DNA of 64,000 nt, taken from contig QHYZ01000064.1 of assembly GCA_003225295.1 (NCBI GenBank), positions 1-64,000 on the forward strand, read 5' to 3'. The notes under the pieces are model-generated. The model was not told the DNA's origin and did not search any database. It saw nothing but the letters and a program-made list of their open reading frames with translations. The translations under genes were made by a program, and so were the position numbers. Below, piece after piece: positions 17,271-27,339 of this stretch (position 1 is its first letter; each line of letters opens with the position of its first letter). This stretch comes from Acidobacteriota bacterium (GTDB lineage Bacteria; Acidobacteriota; Terriglobia; Acidiferrales; UBA7541).

Positions 17271-19469
17271 GTGAGTGAACGTCCATGGAGTTCCACGGCA
17301 CCCCCGGGTGAATTCCGCACCTACGTACCGGCCGAAGCAACCCTCAAGGAATTTACCATTCGCGCGGTGATTCTTGGCGCGCTCTTCGGACTGCTTTTCG
17401 GCGCGGTGACGGTGTACGTGGGCTTGCGCGCCGGGCTCACGGTTTCCGCTTCGATCCCCATCTCCGTGCTGTCCATCAGCATCCTTCGCGCGTTCGGCCG
17501 CTCCACCATTCTCGAAAACAACATTGTGCAGACCACCGGCTCAGCGGGGGAATCGCTTGCCGCCGGGGTGATGTTTACGATTCCGGCGCTGATCTTTCTG
17601 GGCTTTGGCTCCGAATTCACATTTTGGCGGATTTTTCCGCTGGCGCTTCTGGGGGGCTGGCTCGGCGTGCTCTTCATGGTGCCGCTGCGGCGTCAGCTTA
17701 TCGTCAAGGAACACGGAAACCTGGCATTCCCTGAAGGGACTGCCTGCGCGGACGTGCTGGTCGCCGGGGAACGCGGCGGCTCCTTCGCGGGCCGCGTTTT
17801 CTGGGGACTCGGCCTCGGCGGTGCTTACACCTTTCTGATGAACACCGTGCAAGCCTGGACGTCCCAGCCGGAAAGCCGGCCCAGCTGGTTCCCGGGAGCG
17901 AGCTTTCGAGCGGCCATCACCAGTGAATATCTGGGCGTCGGTTACATCATCGGCCCCCGGGTTTCCGGGATCCTCTTTGCCGGCGGCATCATCTCGTGGC
18001 TGGTGATGATGCCGGCCATCAAATTTTACGGACAGCTGGCCGGTAACGCGCCGATCTATCCCTCCACCATTCCCATTCCACTGATGACGCCGGACGACAT
18101 CTGGCGAAGTTATATCCGCCCGATGGGCGCTGGAGCGGTTGCCGCGGCTGGATTGATCACCTTGCTCCGTACACTGCCGACCATCATTTCCGCGCTGCGC
18201 GCCGGACTGAAAGACGTGCGTGCGGAAGGCGCAGGGCAGTCCGCGGCATCCAACAGAATTGACCGCGACATTCCCATGCGGACCGTAGTCCTCGGTTCGA
18301 TGGTCATCATCGCCATGATGTGGGTCTTGTTGACCTTTTATCCCATGCAAGGGGCGAGCACTTTCTGGTATCAAAACCTCTTCGCGGCCGTGTTTGTGGT
18401 GGTGTTCGGATTTCTTTTCGTCACCGTGGCGGGGCGCATCAGCGGCCTGCTCGGCAATTCCTCGAATCCTATCAGCGGCATGAGCATCGCGACGCTGATG
18501 GCCACCTGCGCGATTTTCTTCCTGGCGGGATGGACTGCGCCCAACTATGCCGTGCTCGCGCTCATGATTGGCGGCGTGGTTTGCATTGCTGCCGCCATTG
18601 CCGGCGCCACCTCGCAGGATTTGAAAACCGGCTATCTCGTCGGCGCCACGCCCTTCTGGCAGCAGATGGGGCTTCTCGTGGGCGTCACCGTCTCCACCGT
18701 GGCCATCGGCGCGACCCTGAATCTGATGAACAAAGGCCTGGAGAAATACATCCCCACGCCAATTCCCGTAGACATTCAGTCTTTGCCATCCGGTGTGAAA
18801 ATCGAGCGCGATTCGTTCATTTACCAAAACAAGAGCTACGTTTTGATCAATTCTCTCGGGTCGCATGAAATCCCCGACGGTGAATACCTCTACGACGCGA
18901 GCTCGAGACAAATCGAGTTTCAATGGGCGCAAGGCATCGGCAGCGACAAAGCTCCCGCGCCGCAAGCACGCCTGATGGCTACGGTCATCAACGGCATCCT
19001 CAATCAGCGCTTGCCCTGGCGATTGGTGCTCATGGGCGTCGCCTTGGTGATCGCGGTGGAAATTCTCGGCGTTCGCTCGCTGGCTTTTGCCACCGGCAGC
19101 TATCTTTCCATCGCCACCACCGGAGCCATGTTTGCCGGCGGCCTGATCCGCTGGCTGGTGGAAGCCACCACCAAGAAGAAGGACGAAAGCGAGGCCAGCC
19201 CCGGGGCGCTCTATTCCAGCGGGCTGATCGCCGCCGGTGGCGTTTTCGGCCTGCTCGGCATCATCATTAATCTTCTCGAGGACCCGGAGATCTTCAATCG
19301 CGTGCCGCATTGGGTTTCTTCGCTTCTGGCTCTTCCCTGGCGCGCCGACCTTTTCGCTTTCGGCCCCAAAGTGATGGGACCGCTGGCGACCAGCAATCTT
19401 TTCGGCGTTTTCATGTTCGCGCTTCTGGCCGCCTCGCTCTTCTACTTTGCCCGCAAGAAGCTGAACTAG
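17271..19469 (+). CDS. OPT family oligopeptide transporter
   Basis: 732 residues with about 14-16 predicted transmembrane helices, placing it in the inner membrane. The first helix contains GALFGLLFGAVTVYVGLRAGLTVSASIPISVLS, and ENNIVQTTGSAGESLAAGV follows, both hallmarks of the oligopeptide transporter superfamily. Prokaryotic members are proposed to import small peptides, and some homologues carry metal chelates, so the substrate is not fixed. A soluble insert around residues 500-560 (SLPSGVKIERDSFIYQNKSY) separates the membrane halves. The GTG start at 17271 is preceded by GGGGAGG. It precedes the rhomboid gene by about 50 bp. Confidence 0.92.
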   Translation: MSERPWSSTAPPGEFRTYVPAEATLKEFTIRAVILGALFGLLFGAVTVYVGLRAGLTVSASIPISVLSISILRAFGRSTILENNIVQTTGSAGESLAAGVMFTIPALIFLGFGSEFTFWRIFPLALLGGWLGVLFMVPLRRQLIVKEHGNLAFPEGTACADVLVAGERGGSFAGRVFWGLGLGGAYTFLMNTVQAWTSQPESRPSWFPGASFRAAITSEYLGVGYIIGPRVSGILFAGGIISWLVMMPAIKFYGQLAGNAPIYPSTIPIPLMTPDDIWRSYIRPMGAGAVAAAGLITLLRTLPTIISALRAGLKDVRAEGAGQSAASNRIDRDIPMRTVVLGSMVIIAMMWVLLTFYPMQGASTFWYQNLFAAVFVVVFGFLFVTVAGRISGLLGNSSNPISGMSIATLMATCAIFFLAGWTAPNYAVLALMIGGVVCIAAAIAGATSQDLKTGYLVGATPFWQQMGLLVGVTVSTVAIGATLNLMNKGLEKYIPTPIPVDIQSLPSGVKIERDSFIYQNKSYVLINSLGSHEIPDGEYLYDASSRQIEFQWAQGIGSDKAPAPQARLMATVINGILNQRLPWRLVLMGVALVIAVEILGVRSLAFATGSYLSIATTGAMFAGGLIRWLVEATTKKKDESEASPGALYSSGLIAAGGVFGLLGIIINLLEDPEIFNRVPHWVSSLLALPWRADLFAFGPKVMGPLATSNLFGVFMFALLAASLFYFARKKLN

Positions 19470-19522
19470 CCGATCACCAAACCCGCTTTGACGCCCGCGA
19501 TTCGCCGACGTACACTGCATCT

Positions 19523-20302
19523 ATGGGGACCAGAATCGGTGGGCGGGGCTACAACTTCGACTGGCGCAGTTTCATTACTCCGGGCGTAAAACTCCTCGTA
19601 TTGGTCTGCTCCGGCGTCTTTCTCTTGCAGACTCTTGTAGCCCTGCTCGCTCCTCCCCTGACCATCTGGCTGCTCAAGTGGTTTGCATTGATTCCCGAAG
19701 CCGTCACGCATCACATCCCTCCGCGCATTTGGCAACCCTTTACTTACATTTTTCTGCATGGCGGCCTTTTCCACTTGCTCATCAACATGCTCATGCTCTG
19801 GATGTTCGGCCGCGAACTCGAACTTGTCTGGGGGAAGCGCCGTTTTCTGAATTATTTCTGCATCTGCGGGGTAGGTGCGGGGCTCATTGAGCTTATGGTC
19901 AAAACGATTCCCGTTTTCTTTGGAAGCCTGCCTTCGGTAATTCCAACCATCGGCGCCTCCGGCGCTATTTTTGGCATTCTCATGGCCAACGCGGTGCTCT
20001 TCCCCGACCGCCGCATCTGGCTGATTCCCCTGCCAGTCACCATTCCCATGCGTCCTTACGTGGCGGTGATGGGGGCTATCGAATTCTTCTCTACCATCGG
20101 CTCCGGCGGAGACAACGTCAGCCACGTCTGTCATCTCGGCGGCATGCTGGTTGGCTACCTGTATCTGCGCCGCGGTTCGTTCTTATACAACGTCCGCAAT
20201 ACCGTCTCTGACTGGCAACACAAACGCAATCGCAAGCGCTTCGAGGTTTACATCAAGCACAAGAAAGAACCGCCCTCGCGGCCCGACAACTGGGTAAATT
20301 AG
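19523..20302 (+). CDS. rhomboid family intramembrane serine protease
   Basis: 259 residues, an inner-membrane protease that cuts transmembrane substrates. Six helices are likely. The segment QPFTYIFLHGGLFHLLINMLM is the conserved first part of the core, the nucleophile is Ser in GASGAIFG (about residue 146) and the partner His lies in HVCHLGGMLVGY (about 204). The C-terminus is basic and cytosolic (WQHKRNRKRFEVYIKHKK). The N-terminal helix precedes the core, giving a compact bacterial type. ATG at 19523; weak ribosome binding site. It is convergent with pyruvate kinase. Confidence 0.93.
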   Translation: MGTRIGGRGYNFDWRSFITPGVKLLVLVCSGVFLLQTLVALLAPPLTIWLLKWFALIPEAVTHHIPPRIWQPFTYIFLHGGLFHLLINMLMLWMFGRELELVWGKRRFLNYFCICGVGAGLIELMVKTIPVFFGSLPSVIPTIGASGAIFGILMANAVLFPDRRIWLIPLPVTIPMRPYVAVMGAIEFFSTIGSGGDNVSHVCHLGGMLVGYLYLRRGSFLYNVRNTVSDWQHKRNRKRFEVYIKHKKEPPSRPDNWVN

Positions 20303-20345
20303 ATTGCAGAGACGGGAAGTCTCCAGTCAGGAATCGGTCTACCCG

Positions 20346-21770
20346 CTACGCCGGCCCGCCGATGATGTGAAACTTCATGAAGTTCGTCGTCCCGCGAATG
20401 CCCATCGGCGTACCCGCTACAATCCCGATCACGTCGCCCTTGCGCACCAGCCGCTCTTCGAGCAAGCGCTTCTCCGCGACCTTGGCCAGCCCATCCACCT
20501 TTTGCACGTCTTGAATCATCCTAGGAACCGCTCCCCAGACGAGCGCCATCCGCCGACGCGTCTCGGCTTCCGGCGAGAACGCCACGATCGGCACCAGCGG
20601 CCGGTAGCGCGACACCAGCCGCGCGGTAAATCCGCTGTGCGTAAACACGGCAATGAGTTTCAGATGCAGCTCGCGCGAGGCGTGGCACACCAGCTCCGCC
20701 ACGGTTTCCGCCACTTTCAATTGCTCCAGCGGTGCCGGACGCGGAAATTCTCGGATGCTAGCTTCCGCTTCTTCGATGATCCGCGCCATCATTCCAACGG
20801 CCTCGACGGGGTAGTTCCCCGACGCCGTCTCCGCCGATAGCATCACCGCGTCCGAGCCGTCGAAAATCGCGTTGGCCACATCCGAGGCTTCCGCGCGTGT
20901 CGGCCGAGGATTCTCGGTCATGGACTCCAGCATCTGCGTCGCAGTGATCACCGGGCGCCGGAACTCCCGCGCCCGCGCAATAATCGTTTTCTGCACCACC
21001 GGCACGCGCTCCGGATTCATTTCCACGCCGAGGTCGCCCCGCGCCACCATCACGCCGTCCGCGGCCCGCAGAATCGCATCGAGATTTTCAATGGCCTCCG
21101 GCTTCTCCAGCTTGGCGATCACCGGTGTATCCTTCCCGGCGCGGCGAATCAACTGTTTTGCCAGCACAACATCCTCCGGACGCCGGACAAAGCTCACGGC
21201 AATGTAATCCGCGCTGTGTTTTAACGCAAAAACCAGATCGGCGCGGTCTTTCGACGTCAGCGCCGGCACCCGCAACTTCACCCCGGGCAGGTTGATCCCT
21301 TTATGTTCCCCAAGCGCTCCGCCGTTCACCACTTCGCAAATCACTTGCTTGTTGCGAATCCGCTTCACGCGCAATTCGATCAACCCGTCCGAAAGCAGGA
21401 TGCGGTCGCCGCGGTGGACTTCTCGCGGCAAAGGCGTAAACACAGTATTGACCCGTGTCGAATCGCCCAGCACTCTCGCGGTGGTGATCACGAACTCTTG
21501 CCCCGCGCGCAGTAGCACTGGCCCGCCGCCCGCCAGCGGCCCGGTCCGGATTTTCGGCCCCTGCAGGTCGGCCAGGATGGCAATGGGTTTTTCGTGCTCG
21601 ACGGCCGCAGCCCGCAGCATGGAGATGTTTTTGGCATGCTCCTCGTGCGACCCGTGCGAGAAATTCAGCCGCGCCACGTCCATCCCAGCCCTCAACAGAC
21701 GGTCAATCATCTTCGGCGAACGGCTGGCCGGCCCGATGGTACAAACTATTTTGGAATGACGGAAGCTCAC
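20346..21770 (-). CDS. pyk: pyruvate kinase
   Basis: 474 residues. Converts phosphoenolpyruvate and ADP to pyruvate and ATP, the last step of glycolysis. Seen: KIVCTIGPAS at the N-terminus, RLNFSHGSHEEH, the B domain, AKLEKPEAIENLDAIL, the metal and substrate loop MVARGDLGVEM, ATQMLESM and the C-terminal allosteric-type domain. It starts at GTG 21770 (SFRHSKIVC), with no strong ribosome binding site. It lies alone between the convergent rhomboid gene and the M20 peptidase gene upstream on the same strand. Confidence 0.96.
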   Translation of the reverse strand: MSFRHSKIVCTIGPASRSPKMIDRLLRAGMDVARLNFSHGSHEEHAKNISMLRAAAVEHEKPIAILADLQGPKIRTGPLAGGGPVLLRAGQEFVITTARVLGDSTRVNTVFTPLPREVHRGDRILLSDGLIELRVKRIRNKQVICEVVNGGALGEHKGINLPGVKLRVPALTSKDRADLVFALKHSADYIAVSFVRRPEDVVLAKQLIRRAGKDTPVIAKLEKPEAIENLDAILRAADGVMVARGDLGVEMNPERVPVVQKTIIARAREFRRPVITATQMLESMTENPRPTRAEASDVANAIFDGSDAVMLSAETASGNYPVEAVGMMARIIEEAEASIREFPRPAPLEQLKVAETVAELVCHASRELHLKLIAVFTHSGFTARLVSRYRPLVPIVAFSPEAETRRRMALVWGAVPRMIQDVQKVDGLAKVAEKRLLEERLVRKGDVIGIVAGTPMGIRGTTNFMKFHIIGGPA

Positions 21771-21845
21771 GACAATAATTTTAGATCGCTTTCATTCCTT
21801 ACGCGAAGCATACGAAATAGTGGAGGATTGCGCAGCTCTTCTTCG

Positions 21846-23312
21846 CTAGTGCGCTACTGCGAATCCCTTAACAATCTTGACCAGCACATCGACACCCTTG
21901 TCGAACGCCGCCAGCGGTATCCGTTCATCGTCTCCGTGCATCCGTTTCAAATCTTCCTGCGCCAGCGGAAACGGCACCAGCCCGTAGGCTTGCACGCTGT
22001 GCAGCCGCAACTGCGCCGAATCCGTCAGCCAGGTGGATTGAAACGGCAGCGCCGGCGCTCCGCCGAATTCCTGCGTAACCACCTTGGTGATCAACCCATA
22101 AAGATCCGATTCCAGCGACGACGGCGGTGCCGCCAGTCCTGCGTTCGGCTGCACCTCCAGCCTTACCTGCGGATCATTCACCAGCTTGTTCAAATCGTTC
22201 AGGACGACATCAATCGTGTCTCCCGGCAGGAGCCGCACGTTCAGATTGGCCCGCGCCTCCGGCGGAATCACGTTATTCGCGAATCCCGCGGTCAGCACCG
22301 TCGGCGCAATGGTGTCCCGTAGCATGGAGTTCCACAGCGGGCTGGCATCGGAAATCACCCGCTGCGCATGCTCACCGCGATCCGAAGTTTCCATCGACCG
22401 AATCCACTTGCCAATCTCGTCATCCTCCAGCGGCGCCAGCCCCTCGAAGTATCTGCGCACAATCGACGTGAAGTGCACCGGTGCCGAATAATTCCCGATT
22501 TTTTCGACCGCCGCCGCCAGGTGTATCACGGGATTGTCCTTGGTCGGCTGCGAAGCATGCCCCGAAGTCCCCCGCGCGATCACGGCAATGTTGGCCGCCA
22601 CTTTCTCGCTGACCTGCACCCCGGTGTAGTGCACTTTCCCCTTGTTTACGAAGACGTTTCCGCCTTCGTTGATTGCGAACCCCGCCGCGAACTTATCCCA
22701 GTGCCCGGCAATCAGCATGCGCATGCTGGCGTCCCCGCCGGTTTCCTCGTCAGCCGTGGCCAGGAAAATCACGTCGCGGTTCAGATGCGCCATCGAACGC
22801 TTCAGTTCAATGAACACCGCCAGGTTCGCCGCCAGCATCCCTTTGTCATCAATGGCCCCGCGTCCATATATGTATCCGTCCTTTATCACCCCCCCGAACG
22901 GATCCACGCTCCACCGCGACTTATCCACTGGCACGGTATCCAAATGAGCCACCAGCAAGAGCGCCCTCGAAGACTCCGCCATTGCCGACCTCTGCAAGCG
23001 CGCCACCACCGCGCTCCGCCCCGGCGTCAAATCGAGCAGTTCCGCCTTAATTCCTTCTTTGGCCAGGACCCCCGCAACGTACATCGCTGCGATCTGCTCG
23101 TTTCCCGGCGGATTCGTGGTATTGATCTTGATGAGGTCCGTCAGCCAGCCTTCGGCTTCTTTGGTCATCGCCGAGGTACTCCCCATCGGCGACGGATTGC
23201 CAGGGATTCCCGGTCCCCCGGCGGGCGAAACCTGCGCTGCCATCGGAAAACTCGCGGCCATCGCCAACGCCGCCGCTCCCGCCATGCTCTGGACCATACG
23301 ATTCCAATTCAC
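21846..23312 (-). CDS. secreted M20 family metallopeptidase
   Basis: About 488 residues with a signal peptide ending near MAASFPMAAQ. The two-zinc M20 core is complete: LLLVAHLDTVPVD, YGRGAIDDKGM with the bridging Asp, and the catalytic Glu pair in TADEETGG, followed by a dimerisation domain and a final zinc-binding region (AFQSTWLTDSAQ area). Relatives are carboxypeptidases, dipeptidases and aminoacylases; the substrate cannot be set from sequence. The GTG start at 23312 is preceded by GAGGAGG; an upstream frame opening at 23375 lacks a ribosome site. Convergent or divergent partners are unrelated. Confidence 0.9.
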   Translation of the reverse strand: MNWNRMVQSMAGAAALAMAASFPMAAQVSPAGGPGIPGNPSPMGSTSAMTKEAEGWLTDLIKINTTNPPGNEQIAAMYVAGVLAKEGIKAELLDLTPGRSAVVARLQRSAMAESSRALLLVAHLDTVPVDKSRWSVDPFGGVIKDGYIYGRGAIDDKGMLAANLAVFIELKRSMAHLNRDVIFLATADEETGGDASMRMLIAGHWDKFAAGFAINEGGNVFVNKGKVHYTGVQVSEKVAANIAVIARGTSGHASQPTKDNPVIHLAAAVEKIGNYSAPVHFTSIVRRYFEGLAPLEDDEIGKWIRSMETSDRGEHAQRVISDASPLWNSMLRDTIAPTVLTAGFANNVIPPEARANLNVRLLPGDTIDVVLNDLNKLVNDPQVRLEVQPNAGLAAPPSSLESDLYGLITKVVTQEFGGAPALPFQSTWLTDSAQLRLHSVQAYGLVPFPLAQEDLKRMHGDDERIPLAAFDKGVDVLVKIVKGFAVAH

Positions 23313-23522
23313 CAATCCATCCTCCTCGTAACGGTTAGCCGCAACCCAGCCGCCGCAGTAAACGTTTTGCTTCAAATGTGCTTCATACTAACATGCAGGT
23401 GTGGGCGCTTGGCCACGGCATCGGCGTTACGTTGCCTAAATTCAACCGCATCTTGGCGACCGCGTCGGGGGCAAGAGTCATCGCCAGTTTGAAGTTTTTT
23501 GCTTGCTATCGAGGGGTGCATG

Positions 23523-24632
23523 ATGAAGGCCATTTTTTCGATAGGTCTGCTCGCGGCTCTGGCGACCGGTCTGGTCTTGCCGCCGGTCGAGAATCCCGTC
23601 CTTGCCCAGGCCCCCACCGGCCCGCAGGGCGGCTCCTCGCCGCGGCAGCAGAACCCAACTCCGCCTCAAGCAGCACCCGGCACGGCGCAGCAGCCGCCAC
23701 AAGCCGGGGTCACCATTGCCGTTGACGTGCCCATCGTCACGCTCGATGTGGTCGCCACCACCCAGCACGGTGACATCATCCCCGGTCTCAAGAAAGAAAA
23801 CTTCCGCATCCTCGACGAGGGGGTGCCGCAGACCATTACGAACTTCGCCCCCACGGACGCTCCCATTACCATGGTCCTCCTCCTGGAGTTCAGCAGCCGT
23901 GGCTATTACAGTTTTTTTTCGCAAGTCGGAAAGTATTGGGCAAGCGCGCTTTTTCCCAGTTTGCAGCAAAAGGACTGGATCGCCCTCGCGACTTTTGACA
24001 TGAAGCCCCGCATCGAAGTCGACTTCACACAAAATAAAGATGAAGTCATGCAGGGCCTGTACCATCTCTATTTTCCCGGGTTCAGCGAATCGAACGTGTT
24101 CGACGCTATCCTTGATACCGTGGATCGCCTGAAGGACGTAAAAGGAAAAAAGTCCGTGGTGGTCCTGGCTAGCGGCGTGGACACGTTCTCCAAGCACACC
24201 CTCGATCAAACCATGAAGCAGCTCCGTCAGAGTGATGTCACGATTTTTTGCGTCGGCCTGGGCCGCGCCTATCAGAATTTCGTCGATATGAATGGCGGAA
24301 TGGGCAGCATGGCTCGAATGAATTACCTGCAAGCGGAAAATCAACTGAAGACCTTTGCACAGGAGACCGGCGGCTACGCCTGGTTCCCTCAATTCGAAGG
24401 CGAGATGCCCGGCGTGTTTCGTGATGTCGCTGCATTCCTGCGCCACCAGTACAGTCTCTCCTACTCGCCGACCACCGGCGCGAAAGACGGCAAATTTCAC
24501 AAGGTTAAAGTGGAGCTGGTCGCACCCGACGGTGGTCCCTTGACCATCGTCGACCAAAAAGGCAAAAAACAGAAATTCCAGGTGTACGCCCGCGAAGGCT
24601 ATCAGGCGACCAAAGGTGGCGTGGGCGACTGA
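23523..24632 (+). CDS. VWFA-related Acidobacteria-type secreted protein
   Basis: About 369 residues. A signal peptide (AIFSIGLLAALATGLVLPP) is followed by a Pro/Gln-rich linker (about residues 35-65). Then comes a VWFA-related domain of the kind found repeatedly in Acidobacteria: VTLDVVATTQHGDIIPGLKKENFRILDEGVPQTI, then the alpha/beta VWA fold with GKKSVVVLASGVDTFSKHTLDQ. The classical metal-binding DxSxS is not intact (LLLEFSSRG). Function is unknown; surface adhesion or scaffolding is the usual guess. Second of two adjacent ATG codons (23520 and 23523) is chosen from the distance to GAGGGG. Confidence 0.88.
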   Translation: MKAIFSIGLLAALATGLVLPPVENPVLAQAPTGPQGGSSPRQQNPTPPQAAPGTAQQPPQAGVTIAVDVPIVTLDVVATTQHGDIIPGLKKENFRILDEGVPQTITNFAPTDAPITMVLLLEFSSRGYYSFFSQVGKYWASALFPSLQQKDWIALATFDMKPRIEVDFTQNKDEVMQGLYHLYFPGFSESNVFDAILDTVDRLKDVKGKKSVVVLASGVDTFSKHTLDQTMKQLRQSDVTIFCVGLGRAYQNFVDMNGGMGSMARMNYLQAENQLKTFAQETGGYAWFPQFEGEMPGVFRDVAAFLRHQYSLSYSPTTGAKDGKFHKVKVELVAPDGGPLTIVDQKGKKQKFQVYAREGYQATKGGVGD

Positions 24633-24690
24633 ACAAACTGAAAATAGCGGAATTTTCTGCTCGAGCGAGTTGTGATTACCCCTTTTCCCA

Positions 24691-25698
24691 TCAGTAACCG
24701 CGCGCAAAGTCAACGTGGTTGAACAATTCCCGTCCATCAAACCATCTCTCCAGCAATTCGATCAAAATAGTGGTCTGCCGGCCCCACAGCCTGTCGCTCA
24801 CACCGCTGGTGTGCGGGGTGATAAACAAATTCGGAGCCTTCCATAACGGGCTCTCGGCCGGCAACGGCTCGGTCCCTGTCACGTCCAGCGCCGCGCCGCC
24901 CAACGCGCCACTTTCAAGCGCCTGAACCAGCGCGGCTTCATCCAAAAGCGACCCGCGCCCAACGTTTACCAGTCTCGCCCCATGTTTCATCCTGGCGATT
25001 TGTGCCGTGCCGATCAGGTGTTTCGTTTCCAGGGTCTCGGGAGCTGAAATCAGCAGGTAATCCGCATCCGGCAAGGCATCTTGTAGTTTGGCCGCGGAAA
25101 AAATCCTTTCCGCATGGGTGCGGTCTCCTTCACCTGACCGCGTCACGCCCCACACGCGCATGTCCAAGGACCTCGCGCGCTTGGCCACTTCCCGCCCAAT
25201 CGAGCCGTACCCCACAATCAGCAGAATCTTCCCATTGAGCTCGGTCAAGTGTTGCGGCTTGTCCCAGATCTCCTGCTGAGACCATCGGGAGCGGTCCTGT
25301 CCCCGCACCGAATCAGGAAAATTCCTGGCCAGTGCGAGCAGCAGACCCAGGGTGTGCTCCGCCATCGGCACGGAGAAAATTCCGCTGGGATTCGTCACTA
25401 TGATTCCGGAATCCCGCAGTTGCGGATACATCAATTGCGCCACGCCCGCCGCCGTGGAGTGAATCCACTTCAGCTTCTTCGCGCCCTTCAATTGCTCGGC
25501 GCGCAGCGAGTAGCCCACAAAAATATCCGCGTCCGGCAGCTCATCCGCCAACCGCTCGTAATTCGGCAAATGCAAAACCTGCATCCCCGGCCAGCGCTTT
25601 CGAATCGCCTCGGTCATGGCAGGCTTGGGCCGCCACTCGGTAAAGGGATGCCAAACGCAAATCACAAGTTTTGTTTCTGTAGGTGTTGTGCGGCTCAT
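24691..25698 (-). CDS. D-2-hydroxyacid dehydrogenase, NAD-binding
   Basis: 335 residues of the D-isomer 2-hydroxyacid dehydrogenase family, which reduces 2-oxoacids or oxidises D-2-hydroxyacids. The Rossmann motif VGYGSIGREVAKRA is present, with the catalytic set Arg in VNVGRGSLLDE, Glu in GTEPLP and His in TPHTSG. No ACT domain, unlike serA at 9572. The substrate is not predictable; glyoxylate or hydroxypyruvate reductase activity would be typical. It starts 7 bp after the gpmI stop, so the two are an operon. Confidence 0.9.
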   Translation of the reverse strand: MSRTTPTETKLVICVWHPFTEWRPKPAMTEAIRKRWPGMQVLHLPNYERLADELPDADIFVGYSLRAEQLKGAKKLKWIHSTAAGVAQLMYPQLRDSGIIVTNPSGIFSVPMAEHTLGLLLALARNFPDSVRGQDRSRWSQQEIWDKPQHLTELNGKILLIVGYGSIGREVAKRARSLDMRVWGVTRSGEGDRTHAERIFSAAKLQDALPDADYLLISAPETLETKHLIGTAQIARMKHGARLVNVGRGSLLDEAALVQALESGALGGAALDVTGTEPLPAESPLWKAPNLFITPHTSGVSDRLWGRQTTILIELLERWFDGRELFNHVDFARGY

Positions 25699-25705
25699 TA
25701 TCAGG

Positions 25706-27262
25706 CTACAAAATGACGCGCAGGTCCGTTCCCGTCATATCCGCGGGCCGGGGCTGCCCGAGTACGCCCAGCATTGTCGGCGCAATGTCCCGCAGCGAAC
25801 CGCCCGGGTTCAAGCGTAACTTGTCGGCATCGCTCACCAGAATCAGCGGCACCGGATTGGTGGTGTGATAGGTGTGCGGTCCGCCCAGCGGATCGATCAT
25901 GGTCTCCGCATTTCCGTGATCCGCGGTGATAATCCACACTCCCCCGCGCGGCTTCAGCGCCTGATAGATCCGCGCCAGGCCCGCGTCCACTGCTTCGACC
26001 GCCTGGATGGCCGCTTCCAGTTTTCCGGAATGCCCCACCATGTCGGCATTCGCATAATTCATGATGATGGCGTCGAACTCGTCCTTCTCGATTGCTTTCA
26101 CCACCGTGTCGGTAATTCCCGCCGCCGACATTGCTGGCTTCAAATCGTAAGTGGCCACCTTCGGTGACGGCACCAGAATTCGCTCTTCTCCGCTGAACGG
26201 TTTTTCCACGCCGCCATTGAAGAAATACGTCACGTGCGCGTACTTCTCCGTCTCCGCCGTCCGCAAATTCTTGTACTGCAGATCCGCAAACACCTGCGCC
26301 AGGAGGTGCTCCAGTTTCTCCGGCGCAATCACGTATTTCAGCCACGGCCAGTTCTTGTCGTACTGCGTGATCCCTACGTAGAACAGATTCCTCGGCCGCT
26401 TGGCGTCCACAAACTTGTCAAAGTCCGGCGCCGCCAGCGCGTAGGTCATCTGTCGCGCGCGGTCCGCCCGGAAGTTGAAAAAAATCACCGCGTCATCGTC
26501 GTGGATCAGCCCCACGGGCACGGCAGAGGCTGCGCTTCCCTTGGTCACCACGATGGGCTTCACAAATTCATCCGTCAGGCCCGCTTCATAACTTCGCTCG
26601 AGCGCCGCAACCGGATCATCCGTCCGCGTTTCCGCTTGGCCATGAACCAGCGCGCGGTAAGCCAGCTCGACGCGCTCCCAGCGGTTGTCGCGATCCATCG
26701 CGTAATAGCGCCCCACCAGCGCGGCGATCTCGCCAACACCCAGCTCGCGCATCTTCTGCTGCAACTGCCGCAGGTAGTCGCGTCCGCTGTTCGGCGGCGT
26801 GTCGCGTCCGTCCATGAAACAGTGCACCAACACCTTTTCCACTTTTTGCTGCTTGGCCATCTCCAGTAGCGCGAACAAATGCTGAATATGCGAGTGCACC
26901 CCGCCATCGCTCAGCAACCCCGCAAAATGCAGCTGCCGGGCTCGCCCGCGCGCCATGGCCTGCTGAAACAGCGGCACGTTTTGCAGCTGATGGTTGGCGA
27001 TCAGCAGGTCGATCCGCGTGATGTCCATGTGCACGATCCGCCCCGCGCCCATGTTCATGTGCCCCACTTCGCTGTTGCCCATCTGCCCCTCGGGCAATCC
27101 CACAAATGGCCCCGAAGTATGGATCAAGGTGTTGGGAAAGTCTTTGACCAGCTGGTCATACGCCGGCTTCCGCGCCAGTGCGATGGCGTTGCCTTTCGTC
27201 TCCGCGCGGTATCCCCATCCATCCAGCACGGTCAACACAATTGGCTTCGGTCGTTTGCTCAT
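25706..27262 (-). CDS. gpmI: 2,3-bisphosphoglycerate-independent phosphoglycerate mutase
   Basis: About 518 residues. Interconverts 3- and 2-phosphoglycerate using two Mn ions and a phosphoserine intermediate. The alkaline-phosphatase-like core starts with [11 protein letters not shown] (Asp near 14), and the catalytic Ser lies in [10 protein letters not shown] (about residue 64). The inserted phosphotransferase domain follows ([23 protein letters not shown]), and the core returns with [12 protein letters not shown] and TADHGNAE metal ligands. Start ATG at 27262 (MSKRPKPIV); a GTG seven codons upstream is less likely. It is followed immediately by the hydroxyacid dehydrogenase gene. Confidence 0.95.
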   Translation of the reverse strand: MSKRPKPIVLTVLDGWGYRAETKGNAIALARKPAYDQLVKDFPNTLIHTSGPFVGLPEGQMGNSEVGHMNMGAGRIVHMDITRIDLLIANHQLQNVPLFQQAMARGRARQLHFAGLLSDGGVHSHIQHLFALLEMAKQQKVEKVLVHCFMDGRDTPPNSGRDYLRQLQQKMRELGVGEIAALVGRYYAMDRDNRWERVELAYRALVHGQAETRTDDPVAALERSYEAGLTDEFVKPIVVTKGSAASAVPVGLIHDDDAVIFFNFRADRARQMTYALAAPDFDKFVDAKRPRNLFYVGITQYDKNWPWLKYVIAPEKLEHLLAQVFADLQYKNLRTAETEKYAHVTYFFNGGVEKPFSGEERILVPSPKVATYDLKPAMSAAGITDTVVKAIEKDEFDAIIMNYANADMVGHSGKLEAAIQAVEAVDAGLARIYQALKPRGGVWIITADHGNAETMIDPLGGPHTYHTTNPVPLILVSDADKLRLNPGGSLRDIAPTMLGVLGQPRPADMTGTDLRVIL

Positions 27263-27339
27263 AGTGGTTAAGAATACCTGCACTTCGCTGGCCGTGCCAT
27301 TTTGACCGGGCCGGCACCTGGCGGTCGACCGGAGGGGTG

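Noticed and set aside
17541-19520. Very long open frame on the minus strand opposite the OPT transporter gene
   Set aside because: It is a frame shadow. Its translation is rich in His, Arg, Gly and Asp with no domain, while the plus-strand frame is a clear membrane transporter.
23478-24740. 420-residue minus-strand frame opposite the VWFA-related gene
   Set aside because: It is antisense to a gene with a signal peptide and recognisable domain; no support of its own.
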